Shown piece after piece: positions 39,338 to 50,620 of a DNA stretch of 64,000 bases (its first letter is position 1; the number at the start of each line of letters is the position of its first letter). Source of the DNA: Cryptomeria japonica (Eukaryota > Streptophyta > Pinopsida > Cupressales > Cupressaceae); NCBI RefSeq assembly GCF_030272615.1, contig NC_081407.1, positions 142,416,897-142,480,896 of the forward strand, read 5' to 3'. The position numbers and the translations under genes are program-made. The notes beneath the pieces are model-generated. The model ran no database searches, was not told the DNA's origin, and worked only from the letters and a program-made list of their open reading frames with translations.

Positions 39338-40828
39338 TGTTAGCATTATGTGAACCGGTATGAGGACATAATAACATTGTATGTTGTCATTGATGTCAAT
39401 ATGCTGAAGAGGTGAGAATCAGCATATGTGAGAACCGGTATAACACCGTGAACTGACATTTGTGCCAAAGTGAAGCAGTATGTTTGTTCAAGGCAAACCG
39501 GTATATGGTTATAGGAACTGGCACATGGAAGCATTGTATGACGACCGGTTGGTAGTCTCAACTTCAGGGTTTTTGGTTGAAGTGCTTCAAGCCTGTGTGG
39601 CTCAATCGGTGGCTTTGTGTGATGAGTTTGCATGGTAATGAAGAACAAATCGTGTTGCCACGTAAGCCTTGTGCGTGTGAAGGATCTTTCATGAAGGAGA
39701 TTGTTCCTATCTACCTTGGGAATGTGCAAAGTCTGTAAAATGGTGATAATGTGTGATGGGTTATCAGCCGCCATGAAATTGGTGGAAATGGACGATGGAG
39801 AATATCTTGAGATTGGATCAAGAATTGTTGCATTTAATGCAGTGTGCTCAACGGTCAGGATTGAACTGTTTGAATTCCTTAACCTAACAGGTTTAAGGTT
39901 TAGGGTTTATGCTGCCGACCTATCTATTTTCCTATAAGGTCGATGTTGTGTCTCTTTCTAAGGTTGTTGGTAAAAGTTGTGTGTGTGTGTATCCAAGAGA
40001 AGGGATACGTGATTCTTGCCAGACCAAAAGGAGAGAAGTGATACCTGCAGAGTGTAAGTGCAGAAGGTGAAGAGGAGCTTAAGCGGATCTGCATTGGTAT
40101 TGAGTGCTGTTACCAGATCATTGTAATACATGTTGATCTCTAACCACTTCAATAGTTGAGAAATCCCTTAACAGGGTAGCTTTAACAGGCTTGCTGTAAA
40201 TCCTTTAACAGGGTGACTTAAAACCATTGAGTTCTTGAAATCCTCTAACAAGGTAATCTTTAACAAGGTTTAACCCTTAACCGAGTATTCTAGCCATCCC
40301 TTAACTGAGTGATCCCTAACAAGATTGGTTCCTAACATAACCTATTGTATGAGTCTTTAACTGGAAAAGGCTCCTAACAGAGTGGACTTCTAAAGAGTTC
40401 AAAAACAAGCTTGTGGGTATTCATCCCCACCGTGGTTTTTCCCTATTGGGTTTCCATGTGAAAAATATGTGTGTTATGTGTGATGTCTTCTTCATGTGAT
40501 ACTTTGTTGTTTCCTGTCAAGCGGTGAATCTTGTTGATCTAGTTTCTCATATGTATATCTTTGATGGTAGATTACCTGTTCATGCATTAGGGTGAAAAGG
40601 AAATGAAGTGTTAGATTGTATGAGAATATAAGTGTTAGCCGGTTTATGCCTATCTCAGTTATTCTGGGTTTTGCCGGTTGTACTCTGTTTGAGGACCGGT
40701 GTCACTGTTTGTCTATCAATGCATAGTGTCTGTAGACAAACCGGTTCAAGAGTGTGTTTTTGTCTGTACTGATTCACCCCCCCCTCTCAGTATCGGTTGG
40801 GTACTACTCATTCATCATTGTGTTATCA
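39338..40828 (+). repeat. Copia A 3' LTR
   Basis: 1491-bp direct repeat of 11035-12522, with canonical TG start (TGTTAGCATT) and CA end. Followed by target duplication ACTTC (40829-40833). Confidence 0.95.
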
Positions 40829-43029
40829 ACTTCAATATGGAGAGGAGTATTATGTGGATGACTCAACAAGATATTATCGTGCTTAGAAAAAGTGAGATTA
40901 TGAGGCCCTGTCATATGAGCCACCATGGCTTGGAATTTGTCAGCATCCAAATCTTGAGGTACATTCATTTCTAATAGCGCTTGTTCTAATATGTCTTTGT
41001 GTTTTGGTGAAAGTTTCAGCAACTCTAGTATAGATATTTGAGCAAGAGTTTTGCGCAGTTGGCTGACTAGATCATATTGAATTTTGGGTACGGTGTTTGT
41101 ATTCGACGTATGTCTCTTTAAGACATATTTTTGAGCTCTGGTTGTTACATTGACAGATTCATGATCACGTTGATCTCAGATTGTGATGACACTAACTTGA
41201 TTGTCCTCAGCTGATATATGATTGATGGTGTTATTGTAGATGTGATTGATACAAGCTCCACGTGTATCGTTCGAGGTTGAAGCTCCATCCTTGTTGTAGT
41301 TTGGAAGAGGATTCTTAAAGGCTCCATGGTCACTGTTTGTCTTGAGACCATCTACTGTTAAATCACCTTTATCAATTATGTCCTGAACAATGTTTTTCAG
41401 TCTCATGCAATCATTTGTTTGATGACCTTTGTTGCGGTGAAAATCACAAAAGTGCGAGTCATTCCACCAAGGTGGTTTGATTTGTGGTTCATAGTTGCTG
41501 ATTGCTGGTAAAGAGATAATTTTGTTTGCCACGAGTTCTCTGAATGCTGACTCCAGTGATTGTCCTAGTGGTGTGTAGACACATTTTTGGAAATTGTTGG
41601 TGTTACCTCATGAATTGTTATTAGGTCCTCGATTTGCGTGATTGTTTTGAGCATTGTTGGTGTTGTTTGTGTTGGGTTGACCTTGATTGGTATTCAATGC
41701 ATAAGTGTTAGTGTCTGGGTTAGCACCTTTGGGATTCTTTATAGCTTGAGGATTACCTGATAATGTGAGCATGAGCTGCTTAGATTTTGGATCATTTGAT
41801 TCATTGCCTCCTTCATTTCCATTGTTTTTGTTTCTGGTCCAGAATCTGGATTTGTCTAAGTTGTTATTGTTTTGAGTATTGTAATGAGAGTTGGATGAAT
41901 TCGTTCCTTCTTTGAAAATTTTCAATGTCCCTTTCTTAATACATGCTTCTTCTACTTGGATACTATTTTCAATCAATTTGGCAAAAGATGGTATGCATTG
42001 GAGTTTGAGTAGATAACTCATCTCGCTATTCAAGTTGTTGATGAAAATTTCCATTTTTTCTTTTTCGGGTACATCTCGAGGATATCTCGAAACCATCCAT
42101 TTCCAACGTTGAAGGAATACCATGAAGGTTTCATTGTTTTTCTGTTTGGTGTTACAAACGTCTAGCATGCTGATAGCATGTTGAATGTTATAGGAATATT
42201 GAGTTATGAATTTGTTGACTAGTTCATCAAATGATCTGACAGGAGGTGTGATTTTGGATAACCATTCCATTGTTTGTCCTCCCAAGCTTATTGGGAATAA
42301 CCTCATCAAATAGGTGTCATCATGAGGGAATTCAAGACTCATTGTGCAAAATTCTCGAACATGATCAAGGGGATCACTTTTTCCATCATATTTGTCAAAT
42401 TTGGGAATATCTGAGTTCGGAGGAAAAGGTATCATGTTCAATCTTCTGTCAAACGGATAAGGACAAATTTCATTTAATGAATGCCGTATTGTTGTCCCTT
42501 GTTGCATGTCTTGCATTTGTCTTTGCAACATTTGCATTTGTTGAGTAAGGGCAATCAAAGGAGTAGTATTTTACTGAGGGAAGATTTCTTCCCTTGCATT
42601 AATCCTAGGTTGAAATGGTGTATGGAATGACATGTTTTGCTCGGGGATGTGTTTCTCAGGGATGTTTAGTCCTGGTGTATTTTGTTCTAGAGTATCTTGC
42701 TTAGGGTTGCGTGTTTCTCCTTCTCATTGTCGTTCTTGATATTCGTAATGTTGAGATCTTGTTCTAAACATGTCTGTGTCAAAGTCTTCAGGAAGTTTAA
42801 CCCCTTTGCTTGTAAGCATGAGTAGGTAGTTTTCCTTGTCATTTTCCATGAGTCTTTCCACAAGTTTTTGAAATGAAGCACTTTCTTGACATTCTTGAAG
42901 AAGTTCCTCAGAAATTTCGGTGTCCTCTAGATTCAGATGCTTGAAAGGATTTGACAATCTCTGGTTCATGCTGGATTCTGATTGCATTTCGCTTTGTTTG
43001 TTTTGTTGAGAGCAAGTAACAACAAACAT
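40829..43029 (-). pseudogene. gag: Gypsy A gag
   Basis: Minus-strand capsid polyprotein. The N-terminal part (43029-42724) contains SNPFKHLNLEDTEISEELL. The capsid core (42558-41608) has PKFDKYDGKSDPLDHVREFC, YLMRLFPISLGGQTMEWL and LQRWKWMVSRYPRDVPEKEK, typical of plant Tat/Ogre gag. After one TGA (41608) the same frame continues to a Cys/His segment (CDFHRNKGHQTNDC, about 41450). It ends in HNTPLHIEV, where the copia interrupts it; the protease continues at 11034. Other stops at about 42730, 42575 and 41176. Confidence 0.85.
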
Positions 43030-43884
43030 CTAGTAGAAGATTTCTATGATAAAGGGGATAAAATCCTCTTCGATGTGTTGCTCAGGGGTTGGTGGCTCAA
43101 ATTGGGGTATGTTGTAAGTGATGCACTCATCGGGAAAGAATGCAGGATTGATCTTTCCTCCACGATTGATTTGTTGACTAAATGTGGATTTTTGGCAGAA
43201 TACTCTAGCCTTCAAAGGTTCTTTGTCAAATTCGTTGGATTTGTTCTGAATATAGAGTCGTACATGATGAATAAATGTTTGATGAGATTTGAAGAGTTGG
43301 TAATTGATGTATAAAAACTTATTTCTTTTGGTAAATTTGGAAAAACTTTGTTGCTGTTTCTTTAACTTAGTGTTACGATAAATATTCTTTCTTCTCAGAA
43401 TATGAGGATTAGTCATGCATAAGTGGTTAATGGTTTCCTTTGAGTTGTTTTGGATTCAGTTTATCTTGTTTTGAAGACTCAAGTTTTACTTTATCAAAGT
43501 GAAGGTTTAGATGCCCCCTCACGACAAAGCGTGTCAAATGATATGGATAAAGTTTCCCGATATGGAAACTTGATTTGACAACCTGAAGTTTTTGAACAAG
43601 TGTGTTTGGGATAAAATCCGCGAGATAAGAAAGGACCTATTTGTCACTTGTGATAATGTTTCCCGATTTTGATAGGATAGATATGTTTATCGCGCAATCA
43701 GTTTTGGATGTTTGGACAACTTTTGTTTGACAAGAAATTTGTTTTAGAAATAGTTTTCAATACTCTGTTTTTGATATTCTGTTTTGACGAAAATGAAGCT
43801 GATGAAAGGAGGTTTCCAAAAATGTCTTCAAAATTTTCTAAATTTATCTTTGTTTTGCCCCCTGTTTTCCTGGTTTTGATCACA

Positions 43885-44260
43885 CGCTAAAATAGAGACC
43901 CTATGCGCTACGAAAGTTTCTCAAAGCGCTAAGGAAAATACCCCATGCGCTAAGCTGCCCCAATCTATGCGCTAACTGTTTCTGACAGTAAATTTCATTT
44001 TCGATCCGGTTTCAAAGTATCATGTGATAATATGAGCCACTGATGCGCTAATGTTTGTACCTCACATGCTAAAGTTTGACTTCCAAGTGCTAAGCTGATG
44101 CTTCGATGCGCTAAGCTATTTTTCGGAAGTGCTAACTGTTATTGTTGCTTCTAAATTTTTGCGAAGCGCTACTGTGAATACTTGACACGCTAAGGATAAA
44201 TTTTGATGTGCTAAGGTATGGTTGATACGCGCTAAGATGTTTCTCTTACGTGCTAAAATG
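43885..44260 (-). repeat. TTAGCGCAT motif cluster in leader
   Basis: On the plus strand about 14 copies of ATGCGCTAA-like words (for example 43908, 43948, 43975, 44042, 44106). On the transcribed minus strand they read TTAGCGCATRGG, the same sense motif as in the intron of the antisense gene. Confidence 0.75.
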
Positions 44261-45769
44261 CCCTGGTTTGATTGTTTTCTATGATTTTGTTGTTTTGCCT
44301 TAAGTTTTTAATGCTGATGGATGATTTTCTGAAGTAACAAATGCAAACACAACACAAAATACATAACCATTTTTGCCTAATCTAAACAATAAGTGTATAT
44401 TCTGTGAGGCTGTGTTCAAATCCCCAATGTTTCAACAGGTTTGGTTACAAAGAATACACTTCAAAAAGACTCTTTATTCAAGGGTCATAAGTACTACCAT
44501 AGCCCACTAGTCTCGATACTCCGTTAGCTCAAACAACCATGTCACCCCCTAGAGGGCGACCGTTTTTATGCCTTTTGCTAGAAATTAACTCAAAGTAAAT
44601 TGCTTCACAATTGAGTAGTTATCTTGGGAGATATATGGTGAGTAATCTTGGGGTTGGATTCTTCCCCACCCTTGCACTATGATATTACAAATGTCTGGTT
44701 ACTGACTCGGCTCAAGGTTTCTAATGTTAAAGTTCATAATCAAGCTTCCTGTTCGGCTGTTAGTGATAAACTCCCTCAGAAGGCTTCCCAACCTTTAAAA
44801 CAAAGGCTTTATGTATCCCAAGGATACTGGGGGAAGGATAATCGCCGCGCGCAACTATTGAAAAGGACTTTCATCTCTTTCCACATTTGATTATAGTGGG
44901 TTGGAACACTTGGCGTCAAAGCCGTTTCCCACTTAGGTCATTCCCTTCACACCGACCACGAATGGCTTTAAGAGTTTTTCAACCCCTCGGGAAGGTAGGC
45001 TTGCTAAAGGATGTAAATGCAGTATGACTGAAAGCGTAAGAGTAGGCTAGCTTTTTTATCACCCAGTTAAGGGGAGAGCATATACCTTCTACTTTTGAGA
45101 TAAGGCAAACAAGGTTCTTTTTATTTTTCAAGTTAATGATTTTCTAAGATCTATATGGAGATGTTGCTCCATGAAAACATGGTGTCCCTTTTAACTTTTC
45201 AATGCAATGGTTTTCTGATCTTTTGAAAGGAAATGGTCAACAAAGCAAAATTTTGATCTTGGTAGTCAACAAAAGAAATCGATAAAAGGGGAAGAACTTC
45301 CCTCTTTGATTGTAAATGACCTTTGAACTTGTGTGATTCTTTACTTTGCACAAATTTAAAATGAATCCTTTTATGCACCAAAGGATGGTGAAGTTCTTTT
45401 TGACCCTTTTGATTATAAACTTGAAAATTTGATTTGTTCCTTTTAGAGCCCAAATTGAGAAATTTTCTCCTAAAAAAAAACAAGAAAAAGATTGATTTTG
45501 TGGTTCTTTTTACAGCCCAAATAAGGCAAGTTCGATTTTATTTAACAAGAGTTAAAAAGACCTTAAATTCTAACTAACTTAACTAAGTTAGTAAAAATTT
45601 AAACTATTTATAGCTCTAAAAATAACACTAAGCTCATCCCTGCAATAAGATGTTAGTAATCCTGCAAAATATCAACTCAAAACGGTTAGAAAGATTTTGG
45701 ATTTGGTGGACTTCTATAAGTCTAACTTTAAGTTCGGTTACAATTTTCTTTTTGTTTTTTGTTTGTGAT

Positions 45770-46060
45770 GCGCTACAGAATAGACTATACACACTACAAG
45801 ATGACTTTGATGTGCTATCTGACAGACCCGATGCGTGGCTCTATTTTTTGGATGCACTGCTATGTTTTCTGGATGTGCTGCTCTGTCTTTCTTCCGCATC
45901 GAGACCTACAGGAAAAGTTAGTGAAGGCGATGCGCTAATCTAAGAACTTCATGTGCTAGGGTATAAACCCAACGCGCTAAACAGTGTATGGGATGCGCTA
46001 GAATGTTAGCGAGATGCACTAAACAATATTCTCCATGCGCTGATTCCTGTTTCCCGCGTA
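45770..46060 (-). repeat. Second leader motif cluster near the primer-binding site
   Basis: Further copies of the ATGCGCTA word on the plus strand (45770, 45808, 45928, 45971, 45991 and others), extending to about 70 bp from the primer-binding site. Confidence 0.7.
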
Positions 46061-46108
46061 CCTGCAAAAGTGTATATTTTTTAAAACCAATTTGATTAAT
46101 GGGGTAGT

Positions 46109-46126
46109 GCCCCACGGTGGGCGCCA
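46109..46126 (-). other. Gypsy A primer-binding site
   Basis: Minus-strand TGGCGCCCACCGTGGGGC, a sequence common as the primer-binding site of plant Tat-type elements, four bases from the LTR end. I do not assign the tRNA. Confidence 0.9.
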
Positions 46127-46130
46127 GAAA

Positions 46131-47542
46131 TGTGTGCGGGAAAAGCGGATCAATGAAACTTAAAATGAGAAAAATGAAGCCCAAGGAGACTTGTCCACAA
46201 ACCCACATGACTTCTTGCTGCAAGCTATGGAGTCATGAAGGATGACTCAGCTTCCCAAGGTTGGTTCCATGGTTCTCTATCTCACAAGGTCCCTCAAACC
46301 AATGTCTTTGCTCTCAGATCACTGAGCAAAGTGGTTTAGGAATGACAAATGCAAGAATGAGGGATGCTTTGGTTGATTTTAACATGAGAATACATCCTAT
46401 CTATGCATGATTCTATAAATGAAATGAACTAGATTATAAGATGACAAGATTAGTAGTGATACTATCCTAACATGATATACTAGTTATATGGTTAAGCTAT
46501 TGATAAAAGAAGCAATTTGAAATGATTATTAGATTGATTCTTATTTGCAAAGAGAGAGACTAAATGTGATAAAATTGAGCATAAGTATGATACTAAGAGC
46601 TTTCATATCTTTTTTTGGAGGAGGGAGAGCTTTATTTATAGTGAAAATAGGGCAATGGATGGCTAGGATTGAAAGAGTTTATCAAAGGTCAAGATTGAAA
46701 GTTATCAATCCATGTTTACAATTGTCACTAATGAAATGGTGACAATTGTCAACAAGAGACTGCTTGAGAGGAGATGTAAGAAGCATTAAATGCTTGAGAA
46801 GACCTAATGGTTACCTTAGGGGGTAAGGGTTAAGGTTAGGTTAGGATTACCCATTGGATAAAGCTTTTACCCAAAGGATAAACTCTTGTGCAAAGGATTA
46901 AGGAATAACCATGGTCAAAGCAATAAATGCTTGATGAGACCCTTGGGTTACATGGAGGTTGAGTTTAGAGAGTCTTTAATCATGTTGGAGGGTTGAGTTA
47001 ACCATTAATGGTTTGGAAGACTTTCAAATTTAAGTTGTTGAAGCCTTTAATGGTTTTCAAAGACTTTGAGGGTTTGAGAAGTGACTTCCGCTTGCTTAGG
47101 GATGTGACAATATTTAGGAGATGGGTTAGGTTAATTTAGAAGTGATTAGAAGAATCTAGAAGGAGGTTTACAGAGGCAAGTAGGAGATGTAGGATTTTGC
47201 AAGTGGATGGAGAAATAATAGGATTTAATTGAAATAAAGTTAATTTAATTCAATTTGGTTGCAATTTGGGAAATTGAATAAATTAGACTTATTCAATTTA
47301 GGGTAAACTATTTAATTAAATTTGAATTTAATTAAAAAGTGGATAGAAGGGATTTAATTGAATAAAATGATTTATCACATTAAATGGTAAAAGAGGTTTA
47401 GTGAATTTAATTTAAATAAATTGAGTAATTTACTTAATTTAAATAGAGGAATGTGAGTGATTCAATTAAATTGGATTTAATTAAATAGAGGAATGAGCAT
47501 AAAATATTCATTTAGGAATATGGTCATTTTTATATGTCTACA
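46131..47542 (-). repeat. Gypsy A 5' LTR
   Basis: On the minus strand it starts TGTAGACATATAAAAATGAC and ends CGCACACA. It is similar to the LTR of element B: both start TGTAGACA, and the other ends align. TATA-like CTATAAATAAAG (minus strand) lies at about 46625-46640. The left partner LTR is outside the window. Confidence 0.85.
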
Positions 47543-47835
47543 GGTCCTATTATGCCATGTAGTAGGACCTATTAGGTTATATAATAGGTCCTATTAGGTC
47601 ATAAAAGGTCCTATTAGGCATAATAGGTCCTATTATGACCTATTATGCCATAATAGGACCTAATAGGTCCTATTAGGTCATAATAGGTCCTATCATGACC
47701 TATTATGCCATAATAAGATCTAATATGTCCTAATAGGTCCTATTATGCCATAATAGGAGTCCCTAATAGGTCCTGTTATGACCCGTTAGGTCCCCTTAGG
47801 ACCTCTTAGGACCTATTATGGCATAATAGGTCCTA
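47543..47835. repeat. Array of AATAGGTCCTATTA palindromes
   Basis: About 290 bp made of more than 20 half-sites TAGGTCCTATTA / TAATAGGACCTA in both orientations, many forming perfect palindromes AATAGGTCCTATT with TATGCC or TATGGC spacers. It directly abuts the LTR. It is a strongly self-complementary satellite-like block. Confidence 0.9.
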
Positions 47836-47844
47836 GTCTACTTT

Positions 47845-48005
47845 GAATTTGGTTTTGGTTTAGGTTTTGTTTTTTCAACAATTTCATTTTCATTTTGGTT
47901 TTGGTTTTGGTTTTGGTTTTTCCACATTTCATTTTCATTTTTGTTGTCATTTTGGTTTTGGTTTTCGCTTTGATTTTTGTTTTTGTTTTTGTTTTTGTTT
48001 ATCAA
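47845..48005. repeat. GGTTTT simple repeat
   Basis: Runs of TTTTGG, TTTTCATTTTC and GTTTTT. It is a degenerate simple repeat. Confidence 0.85.
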
Positions 48006-48279
48006 CATTTTCATTTTCATTCATCAAGCAAAATAAAAAGAATTTTATTAAAAAAATTACTTAATTATTAAAACCTAAATTAACATTTAAAAAAAACCTA
48101 AACTAATCAATTCAAAAAAATTTCTTTTCATAATCAATTCAAAAACTAATTTAAACTAAAAAATTACTATGACAAATTGAGAAAAATATATTAAAAACTA
48201 AAACTTATTAAGAAAATCGAGTAGGCAGCCTGCTTGGAGGGCTTAGTGGAGGCTGGAATTATGATCTCAGTTAGAAAAT

Positions 48280-48430
48280 ATGAACCGAGTCCCGTTTCTA
48301 ATATTTTTATAATTTTTATTAAATGGGATCCCATTTCTAAGTCTAGGCTTGGGATCTCGAAGCCTATGGGATCCCAATTCATTTTTCGGCTCGAGATCCC
48401 ATGCCTAATCGGGATCTCGTTTCGTCTCCC
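48280..48430. repeat. Inverted repeats around GGGATCCC
   Basis: Repeated words GGGATCCCATTTCTAAG, GGGATCTCGAAGCC, GGGATCCCAATTC and GAGATCCCATGCC. They are partly self-complementary and could form nested hairpins. Unknown origin. Confidence 0.6.
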
Positions 48431-48802
48431 GTACGCTCCGCCCGATTTGCACTTTTTCTAAGTGCAAAACTTCTACATTAAATGGACACACCTTCTTGCA
48501 CTTACCCTGCTATTGCAAATAATCAATCTGCCTACAACCATTGCTGTATAGTAAGTTTTATTTCCAACATGGCTATGTTTTCAATTCAAATTATTATTTT
48601 TACTTTATTTTCTATACACAACTAATGGAACTTAAAAGGCTTCCATAATGCATATACAATGTCGACTCATTTTAATTTCACATCCTTGGGTTGATAATTA
48701 AATGTAGCTTCTAATCCATGAAGGGTTGCTCAGTGTGGATACAAATCCTTGAGTTATGAAGTAGTATTCCAAACTCAATTGCAATTAAAAAGCTCTACAT
48801 TT

Positions 48803-48824
48803 TTGGCATCGTTGCCGGGGATGG
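48803..48824 (+). other. tRNA-Asp-type primer-binding site of a plus-strand gypsy remnant
   Basis: TGGCATCGTTGCCGGGGATG closely matches the site complementary to the 3' end of plant tRNA-Asp (usual TGGCGCCGTTGCCGGGGATC). The upstream sequence ends CTCTACA, as an LTR end would. The LTR itself is not delimited. Confidence 0.7.
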
Positions 48825-48907
48825 GTCAAGCTGTGAGAATCTCTACATTTTTTAGGAGTTCTTTCTTGTTTTTCTAGAGCCATAATTTCCTTTCAAAGAA
48901 CTTAGGA

Positions 48908-49521
48908 TTGTCAAGATTTTGGAAGTACAAAAAAAAGGATTTTGGATGCATGAAACACAATAACCAAGAGCCAATATCATTTGTAACAAGTTTGGAAATC
49001 AATGAAGACATGTTCTCTAACATCATAGAGGAATTTTGTTCATGTATTGATGACAAAGTGTTGGTTTGTGAGGAGGAAAATGAATACAACCTTGTTTTTC
49101 AAAATGAACAAGTTAACATACACAAGGTTGTTGGTCAAGATGAACATGATGTTAAATCAAAACTCCTACTTCAAGAAGAGAGATATCATAAAGAAAAAAC
49201 TAGTCTTCTATTGCATGAAAGTAAAGAAGATATTGATGAAGACAATTTTTGGGATGACTTAGAGAAGTTTTGCTTAAATTTGGATGCTAAACCAGTATCT
49301 TTTATAGAGAAAAACCATGAGCAACTAGAGAAAACTGCAAAAATTTCTATGTTTTTGTCAAATCAGTCATACAAAATGGACTCCACAATTCAACAAGATG
49401 ATGAAGAAGTGGCCAATGCACACAAAATCATTAAGGAGTGTTCCAAATTTTTTCTTTCATGTGGATGTCCCATTAGACATATAGCTGAGATGAAGGTAAT
49501 AAAAGCATCACAAGTTATGTT
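48908..49521 (+). pseudogene. Unknown acidic ORF, cut by an LTR
   Basis: About 205 codons without a stop, downstream of the primer-binding site at 48803. Rich in Glu, Asp and Lys. Segments such as NIIEEFCSCIDDKVLVCEEE and DNFWDDLEKFCLNLD look like a diverged repeat within the protein (SNIIEEFC / WDDLEKFC). It contains Cys-rich FFLSCGCPIRHIAEM near 49450. At 49522 a gypsy-type LTR begins, and the frame runs on for 24 codons into it, so the natural C-terminus is lost. Position after a primer-binding site suggests an element-encoded protein, but I do not recognise the family. Confidence 0.5.
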
Positions 49522-50620
49522 TGTGTATACAGTGAAAAATGATGATGAGAAACTATTGCAAAACCATAAAGATCCAACCAAAAATAAACCCTAGTCCTAC
49601 AATAAAGAATTCACCATACACCAATGAAGGAACCTAAGAACATGCAAATCAACAAATAAAACAATAATACCATTTGCATGCCAAGTAGGGTTTTATCTCC
49701 ATTGAACTTTTTAAATATATTTGCTCTTATATTTGGTATGTGCACAAGAGCTCAACAAAGAATGGATTGTGGTTGTGAAGCTTGTTGGTGTAAATAATTA
49801 TTCATCTTGGATATTATTACACTTACTTAAGTTTACTTAGGATAATGCATTTCATAGTAGTTTGGGTATGAGACACTTGGGTGTTTGTGCCACATTGGGA
49901 TAGTGTGTGTAGGAGAAATTCCACCTTTTATGGTGTTGATCTTGTTGTTACACTCCACATTCAGTGGGTGATCCACCTCATGTGGACTATTATATTATTT
50001 CTCCTACCTACCCACACCTATTTCCTACCTACCCTTGTTTCTTATTGAGCCACATGTCATGTTTGTGTGCTCACATATCCCTAGCCTTGCCTATATAAGC
50101 AAGCTCATCTACATTGTATGTAACTATTGAATCATTGTTATTGATCATTTTCTATTGATGAGAATACAGTTTATTCTTGTCCCATATTATGTCTCTATTT
50201 TGTACATTTCATTGAGCTCTTGATCTTGGCAAAATCTCACAAAGCTGCTTGATTGCAAGAAAGATAGATTGCATAAAAGTGTTAGCTAGTTGATTAGGGT
50301 TGTGAAAGGATGAAGAAATCCTCTTATATAGAAGACACCTTAGAAAATGGAGGGATGGGATTAAGAGTTAAAATAATAAATGGTCAGATAGGATTAAAGG
50401 GTAGGTAGAGGAAATAATAAAATAATGAGAGAGTAGTTAGCTAGGTAAACGAGTTACACTCTCCACACCCCCCTCACCTCTCGGAGACGTAAATGAAAAG
50501 ATAAATGACATGTGTCATGGAGGGAAAAATCTAATGAATCAATTAAATAAATAAAAATATATTTAATTAATAGAGGAAGTGGGACCAATGACTCATTCTT
50601 AGATAGTTTTTGAGTCTACT
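49522..50620 (-). mobile_element. Gypsy B-family LTR, split by a solo LTR
   Basis: Two parts (49522-49782 and 50247 to about 50620) align with the LTR of element B (58549-59323). Shared words include TATGTGCACAAGAGCTCAA, ATAGAAGACAC, AAATGGAGGG and AATGACATGTGTCATG. A minus-strand TATA-like CTATATAAGAGG lies at about 50312-50323. The right end is degraded (TGAGTCTACT in place of TGTCTACA). No polypurine tract follows, so this is a truncated copy. Confidence 0.75.
49783..50241 (+). mobile_element. Solo LTR, 459 bp
   Basis: Starts TGTTGGTGTA, ends TCTCACA, flanked by perfect 5-bp target duplications AAGCT (49778-49782 and 50242-50246). Contains a TATA box CCTATATAAGCAAG at 50091. Interrupts the gypsy B-family LTR. 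Left by recombination between two LTRs. Confidence 0.9.

Larger units (their letters stand above)
11035..40828 (+). mobile_element. Ty1/copia element A, inserted in gypsy A, split by CACTA
   Basis: Plus-strand copia element with both LTRs (11035-12522 and 39338-40828), a primer-binding site, gag-protease (12594-13979), integrase-RT-RNase H (36343-39051), a polypurine tract (39326-39336) and ACTTC target duplications. Without the CACTA insertion it would be about 7.4 kb. Domain order protease, integrase, RT, RNase H is diagnostic of copia. By eye the LTRs differ by very roughly 8-9% over the first 350 bp, so it is an old insertion. It landed in gypsy A just upstream of the protease-coding part. 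Confidence 0.95.
43030..46108 (-). other. Long 5' leader of gypsy A
   Basis: About 3.1 kb between the primer-binding site and gag, without a convincing coding region. Long leaders are known in this lineage. It contains two clusters of the TTAGCGCAT motif, listed separately. Confidence 0.6.
1..47542 (-). mobile_element. Ty3/gypsy Tat/Ogre-like element A (outer host)
   Basis: Minus-strand LTR retrotransposon that hosts the other nested elements. Reading on the minus strand: 5' LTR (47542-46131), primer-binding site (46126-46109), long leader, gag (43029-40829), protease, reverse transcriptase, two RNase H domains and integrase (11034-5772), then an oppositely oriented PMD gene (1-4354). The 3' LTR is left of the window. 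A second, archaeal-type RNase H and an antisense extra ORF between pol and the 3' LTR are known marks of the Tat/Ogre branch, which is why I place it there. Without the 29.8-kb copia insertion the visible part is about 17.7 kb. Stops and frameshifts show it is not autonomous now. Confidence 0.85.

Noticed and set aside
47845-48005. TTTTGG runs as interstitial telomere sequence
   Set aside because: The plant telomere unit is TTTAGGG. This is a degenerate GGTTTT/CATTTT simple repeat.
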